Of a stretch of 64,000 bases of DNA, positions 34,878 through 64,000 are shown in pieces; the first letter of the stretch is position 1; the number at the start of each line of letters is the position of its first letter. The notes under the pieces were generated by a model. That model was not told the origin of the DNA and did not search any database. It saw only the letters and a list, made by a program, of their open reading frames with translations. The stretch spans positions 16,705,666 to 16,769,665 of the forward strand of contig NC_088778.1 of the NCBI RefSeq assembly GCF_954871325.1. Direction: 5' to 3'. This DNA is from Gordionus sp. m RMFG-2023 (lineage: Eukaryota; Nematomorpha; Gordioida; Chordodea; Parachordodidae). The position numbers and the translations under genes are program-made.

Positions 34878-35220
34878 CAGAGACGAGAACCCAAACCCTG
34901 AACCCTCAATATTTTGCTGAACCTAAACCCAAACCCTTTTTTAAAATTTAGAGTTCAGGGTTCAAGCTTTTTTTTTAAATTTAAAAAAATTTATATATTA
35001 ATTTAAAAAAAACATTTTTTTTTCATGTAATTATTTTTGTTATATTTAGTAATTTTTTAAATTGTATTGTAGTATTATAATTATTTTTTATGGTGATACA
35101 CTAATTAAAATAAATTTTTTAAAAAAATGATGTTTCTGTTATTTTAACTAATTTTAATAAGTCATTATTTTTAAGGTCTCTCCCGAACCCATTTTTTTAG
35201 AGGGAGGGTTCTCGTCCCTG
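34878..35220. mobile_element. hAT-like MITE (343 bp)
   Basis: Left CAGAGACGAGAACCC, right on the other strand CAGGGACGAGAACCC. TSD TTTTTTAC against TTTTTTAT (7 of 8). Inside are repeats of AACCCTGAACCC and its complement. Confidence 0.85.
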
Positions 35221-35643
35221 TTTTTTATCATGATAATTCTTTTTCACTTTGCAGAGTGTATATGCTTTACCAATATTGAGGTCTTTCAATCGATTTAAAT
35301 TCTTTTTTATATGAATCTATTTTCATAGAATTTATATTTCTCTTCGAAGATGTTTAAGTAAATGGTTAATAAAATATTGGAAATTTCTCCAAGCTCAAAA
35401 CTTATTTCAAAAATTTGATGCCGAAAATGATAAATTTTTGGAATTAAAGCATTTCCGATATTTTATTCGTTATCTTAAAAGGCAAACGTTTTAGTTCTTA
35501 TATTATAGGTTTTATCAGATTCACTTCTTATATTTCCACTCGATGTAAATACATTGAGATATGTATTTTAAAAATACCCTTAATTTTTTTGATTTAAAGT
35601 TAAAAAAATTTGAATTATATAGAATTCAAAATCACGAAAATGT

Positions 35644-35705
35644 AGTGATGTAAAAGCTACTTCAAAAAAGAAACGCGTTACCGTTACTCGTTCTTTTCCG
35701 TTTAA
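35644..35705 (+). mobile_element. Fragment related to the 17999-18641 hAT family
   Basis: TAGTGATGTAAAAGCTACTT, then AAAAAAGAAACGCG and GTTACCGTTACTCG, resembles the left end and the internal GTAACGAGTAACGG motif of the element at 17999. No right end was found. Confidence 0.45.
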
Positions 35706-36991
35706 TGGCGATTTCAAGGTTTACCCAGGTTGGTCAGTTTCCCCTCTGATTTTTCTTTTCCATTTTTAACGGTCATGAGCACAAATATTTGTGAATTTCA
35801 TTTTTCTATTATGCTGCTATCACTTTTATCCACGTCATCTTGGGCCTTCCTCTAGGTCTTAATAGGAAAACATTAAAAATTGTAAGATTGCCAAAGATAA
35901 TTTTTCAATTTCTTATCTTTTACTGAATTATCATTTAAAGAAATCAAGAAAAATATTTAGGTTCAGTTCTCTAAAACAATATTGCTTCATAGTTATATTA
36001 TATATTTATTTAAACAAAGTTTTTTAAAATCACTATTTTATTCTTTAAATTTATTATTAATTTTATACTAAAACAAGAAATACAAGTTTATATACATGCA
36101 ATAATTCAAAAGAATATTTTCGACATTTAATTTTTCCTAAATGTAGTTTAAATTTACATATAAAATTTTAAACGCTTAAAATATTTATATATTTTTTATT
36201 ACATTGTTCATTGTCGAGACATTTATTTTATAGTGATTTATATGCCGGTTTTTTGCCTCCCCCCCCCAACGTCGTCCTTAGAATATTTCTGTATAGGCTG
36301 TCTTGTCCTTAATAATTTTTTTATGAGGAAAGGACATACAAATTCGCTGAAGGATAGAATTTAACTAGAGTATATTAAATCAAATATTTAAAAATTAATG
36401 TAGAGACGCTCAAATTTTAATCTAATTTCTAATAAAAATTGTAAGCTTCCGGTTCGGTCTGTAATGATATTTGCACAGATTGTCAAGCTTAGCCCAAAGC
36501 GAGGATCCTTTTGGGGTTCTCGAGAGGGGTGGTGCTAATGCTGTAGTCAAAGAATAGATAAAGATACTCAAAAATATGAAAAATTTGAATTTAAACAGAC
36601 AGCGAACGAACCTTTATAATTTATTGAACCGTAATAGAACCCTTTTACCAAATTCGTTAAAGCAAACAGAAACTTTATTAATTTCCTTAAATTAGTTTGT
36701 AATCGTTTTTTTAAAATATCTTGATTAATTCAAGACTAATTTTTTGTTTAGAGATAAGACATATTTTATTATATTTTTAAAGAATTTGATCAATAATATT
36801 AAGCTTATACTTAGTTCAAAAATTTTTTCCTTTAAAATTTAGATCTAACTAAAATATGTAATATTTGAAACAGTAAAAGAGTCGTATTCATTTTGCCCCT
36901 GAACTATCAAATTGAATAACTTTGTAATACTATATTTAGCACATAAATAAACTATTAAATCAAGTCAACTTTCCTAAATCAAGGATATAAC

Positions 36992-38567
36992 TAGGGATGT
37001 AAGACAGGGGAAATTTCCCTGTAATATGTTTTTTGCTAAAATCATCATGATTTTTATAATATTTACATTTTTCTAATTTAAAAATGGTCTTATGATAAAA
37101 TAAATACCATTATTATTATATTTTATAAATATATTTTTCTTCGTAGTTCATATCATAAGTTATAATTGTTTTTATTTTTGGATATATGTTCATTTCCTTA
37201 TCTCCAGAGATCGGAATTTTAAAAATCAACACCACAATAACTGACGATGTAACAATATGAAAAAGGCATGGGCCATTGTAAAAATAAAATATGGATTAAA
37301 TCTACTTCTAAAGGATATAGCAAATGAGATATTATCGATTCAAATTTTAGTCACACAGCTAAAAATATCATCAAATACGTAAAATCTAGCACTTATATTA
37401 ACGTTAAAAGAAAAACAACTCCTAGGAAACAATAATAAAATTGTTTCCTTAAAGTTGCTTAGGCATACTCGTTGGTTGGACAATCTTTGTTTTGATGATA
37501 AATAGCTTGTTAAAAAAATAATGATATTCTATAGGAAGTGGCAATTCTTAATATATTTACTGATCAAGATAAGAGACTTTTCTTCTCGATAGCGATGGAT
37601 TTTTAAATGATCTAATGCAAGTATACAATTTTATAAAAGTCATATTTACACAATTAGAGATAGTGGATAAAGTCAATTTATCTGATGTCCCACAAGCATT
37701 TATTCATATCAAGGTGACATTTAAAGTTTATAAAACAATATATCTATTATTGTAGAACGAGATTTCAGAAATTGAGCAGTTTATAAAAAGCCGAAAAAAA
37801 TTTTGTTGACGGGACTTACATTATGCTGCTAATATATTTGACCCAAGGTTTTGCGGATTTAATTTGAGACAATGAAGTTGCAAAGAGGTTGGATATCATT
37901 AACCGATTTTCTGGATATTTAGATTTAGATACTGCGAGAACGGGAAACCTATACAAATATCGTGCAAGGGAAGATTTTTTTAATATGGCAAGTCTTTGGC
38001 AAGGCAAACATTTATAGATCCAGTGATTTTGGAAAGGTCAAATACTTATATATTTTAGTAAACAATAACTAACTCTTTTTCTAATCTTAAAATTGTGTTA
38101 TGCAATATATTATTAGTTTTATGTGCAATCAATACATATTGACCCTAGCCATACGGATTTTATCAATGCCACAAGTGCAGCGTCCGAAAGATTATGGTCC
38201 TCCTTTGGAAATATTCATTCGAAATCTAGAAATAGTATAAAAAATGATAAGGTCCAAAATTAGTATTTATAAGAGCCTATCTATTTTATGGGAAAAGAAA
38301 TTTCTGCAAATGAAAAAATGCTGGATTCTAGAATTTCAAGCTTTGATTTGGAATCATCTTCTACAAACGATGATAACTAACAAATAACTCAAAATTAAAT
38401 GTTTAAATATAATGTTTATAATCTATATTCTTTCAATAAAACATGAAAAAAAAATCAATATTGAACTGTAAAGTATTATAAAAAAGATAGTTTCCCGTTT
38501 TTTCCCCAAATTTCTCTGAAAATTTCCCCGAAATATAGTTTAGTTTCCCAGGATATTTACAACCCTA
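36992..38567 (+). mobile_element. hAT relic (1.58 kb) with perfect 8-bp TSD
   Basis: TSD GATATAAC at 36984-36991 and 38568-38575. Left end TAGGGATGTAAGACAGGGG; right end on the other strand TAGGGTTGTAAATATCCTGG. Coding remnants on the plus strand: YAANIFDPRFCGFNL near 37815 and the dimerisation block ATSAASERLWSSFGNIHSKS near 38165-38230, with many stops between. The N-terminal half of the transposase is missing. Confidence 0.9.
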
Positions 38568-38606
38568 GATATAACTATATAGCTTTCAAAAATGAACGAT
38601 CTGAAT

Positions 38607-38969
38607 CAGTGGCGTAGCTACGAGGGTGGTTTTCGGGTTTGGACCCCTCCCAGTTTTTTTGAGATTATACGTTCAAAAGACTTAAAAGTGATTTTATATG
38701 AATTATATTTTTCTGGTTTTGATGTTTGTGGAAGGATATTATATTACTATTGAAATCATTCTGTATAGTATTATAAATTCATTGAGAATAATCTACTAAA
38801 TTATAATAACATATTATTGATGCATTTAAAAAATATATTTATTATATATTATCGAAGATATGGTTATGATTTGTAAGATAAACCCGGCCGGGGTCTGGGG
38901 GGGGGGCGAAGCCCCCCAGCTTTTATACGTATGGACCCTCTCTAAGGATAATTCCTAGCTACGCCACTG
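38607..38969. mobile_element. hAT MITE (363 bp) with perfect TSD
   Basis: TSD ATCTGAAT at 38599-38606 and 38970-38977. TIR CAGTGGCGTAGCTA, matched exactly by TAGCTACGCCACTG at the right end. Contains a G/C hairpin (GGGGGGGCGAAGCCCCCC, about 38902-38920). No coding sequence. Confidence 0.95.
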
Positions 38970-39111
38970 ATCTGAATCCAAGGCAAAAAATGATAAAACA
39001 AAACATTAATATAACAGGTTTTAATTATAAAAAAATAATTTTCATTCAATAATTAAACAATAAATGTATTTTCGTGGATCAAGCAGTAGAAAGAAAAAAA
39101 AATAATGGATA

Positions 39112-39116
39112 TTTAT

Positions 39117-39117
<1 letters not shown>
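39112..39117 (-). promoter_or_regulatory. EPRS poly(A) signal AATAAA overlapping the stop codon
   Basis: On the minus strand the stop reads TGAATAAATATCC, so the hexamer shares the last base of TGA. This predicts a 3' UTR of only a few tens of bases if it is the signal used. Such hexamers are common by chance in AT-rich DNA. Confidence 0.45.
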
Positions 39118-63492
<24,375 letters not shown>

Positions 63493-64000
63493 CTAAAAAT
63501 AGAATTATCATATTAATAATATTTTCTATATTTTATTGCATAGCAATGGCGAAGAGTAATACACAAAATAAGTTTGCCAATATAGATTTAGACACAATTA
63601 TCAAAATTGTGTGACGCTATGTAATTTATTAATAAAAAATAAATTATAAAAAAGCAATATAAATTATAAAATTTACAAAGAGTATTAATTTAATAAAACT
63701 CGATGATTTAAATTGATATTGTTTTTAGTGTTATTAAAGCCTCGATTTATCCTCTTATTAACTAACGGCTAAATCAAGATTTTAGGCGAACAATTATAAC
63801 TAAGCTTGGTAATTGGGCAAATGGAGGGCTAAACTTTTCTGATATCTATAAGCCACTTTTAGGTAATATGATTTTTGGCTAAAATATAAATTTAGCCGTT
63901 TCTTAATCGACTAAATATAGGTTTTTAGCAACATTACAATTTATCATTGATAAATTATTTTTATAAACGAAATAAATAGAGTTAAATCTTCTTCTTTTCC
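63493..64000. other. EPRS intron at the window edge
   Basis: AT-rich; the missing first half of the WHEP repeat was looked for on the minus strand and not found. Confidence 0.5.

Larger units (their letters stand above)
33610..39116. other. Intergenic space between convergent paracaspase and EPRS genes
   Basis: Filled by MITEs (34218, 34878), a hAT fragment (35644), a hAT relic (36992) and a MITE (38607). The rest is AT-rich, with a C-run at 36259-36267 and a less AT-rich island at 36430-36550. No gene seen. Confidence 0.6.

Overview
The window comes from the nuclear genome of an invertebrate animal. It is very AT-rich (roughly three quarters A+T by eye), has spliceosomal introns, carries animal-type genes, and is packed with DNA transposons. 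I cannot name the phylum. All host genes are split into short exons, so no single long open frame shows a whole gene. I assembled each gene by translating candidate exons, checking AG/GT boundaries and checking that phases fit.

Three host genes are visible. (1) On the minus strand at 6412-19410 is a gene for a protein with a PH domain followed by a Pro-rich linker and a long glycine-rich tail. Five exons are seen, including one of 28 nt and an intron of about 11.3 kb; its 5' end is not found. (2) On the plus strand at 19860-33609 is a MALT1-type paracaspase: death domain, three immunoglobulin domains, then a caspase-like domain with the His-Cys dyad and the acidic pocket residues. Nine exons are seen; the first coding exon is not found. 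It lies head to head with gene 1, about 450 bp apart. (3) On the minus strand at 39117-63492 is the 3' part of bifunctional glutamyl-prolyl-tRNA synthetase: WHEP repeats, the whole class II ProRS core and the zinc-binding C-terminus. Thirteen exons are seen; the GluRS half must lie beyond base 64000. Genes 2 and 3 converge across a 5.5 kb gap filled with transposons.

Layout: 1-6411, AT-rich sequence with small repeats and no convincing gene; 6412-19410, PH gene, whose large intron holds a TIR element (13254-14262), a hAT (14923-17576) and a hAT MITE (17999-18641); 19860-33609, paracaspase, whose 5.5 kb intron holds a Tc1/mariner-like element (23284-26388) interrupted by a LINE; 33610-39116, two MITEs, a hAT relic and a further MITE; 39117-63492, EPRS, whose introns hold hAT elements (39368-40530, 41472-about 43680, 51226-53394, about 54500-55470, 60075-62434), a Helitron fragment and a 3 kb long-TIR element made largely of internal tandem repeats. 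Eight elements have target-site duplications that I could read directly, most of them perfect 8-mers, which fixes their ends. No rRNA gene, intact tRNA gene or CRISPR array was seen, and I recognised no retrovirus-like or Polinton-like element.

The three host genes are not an obvious functional unit. The paracaspase belongs to immune and inflammatory signalling, EPRS is a translation housekeeping gene, and the PH/Gly-rich protein is of unknown function. Exon coordinates are inferred by eye and may be off by 1-2 bases in places.
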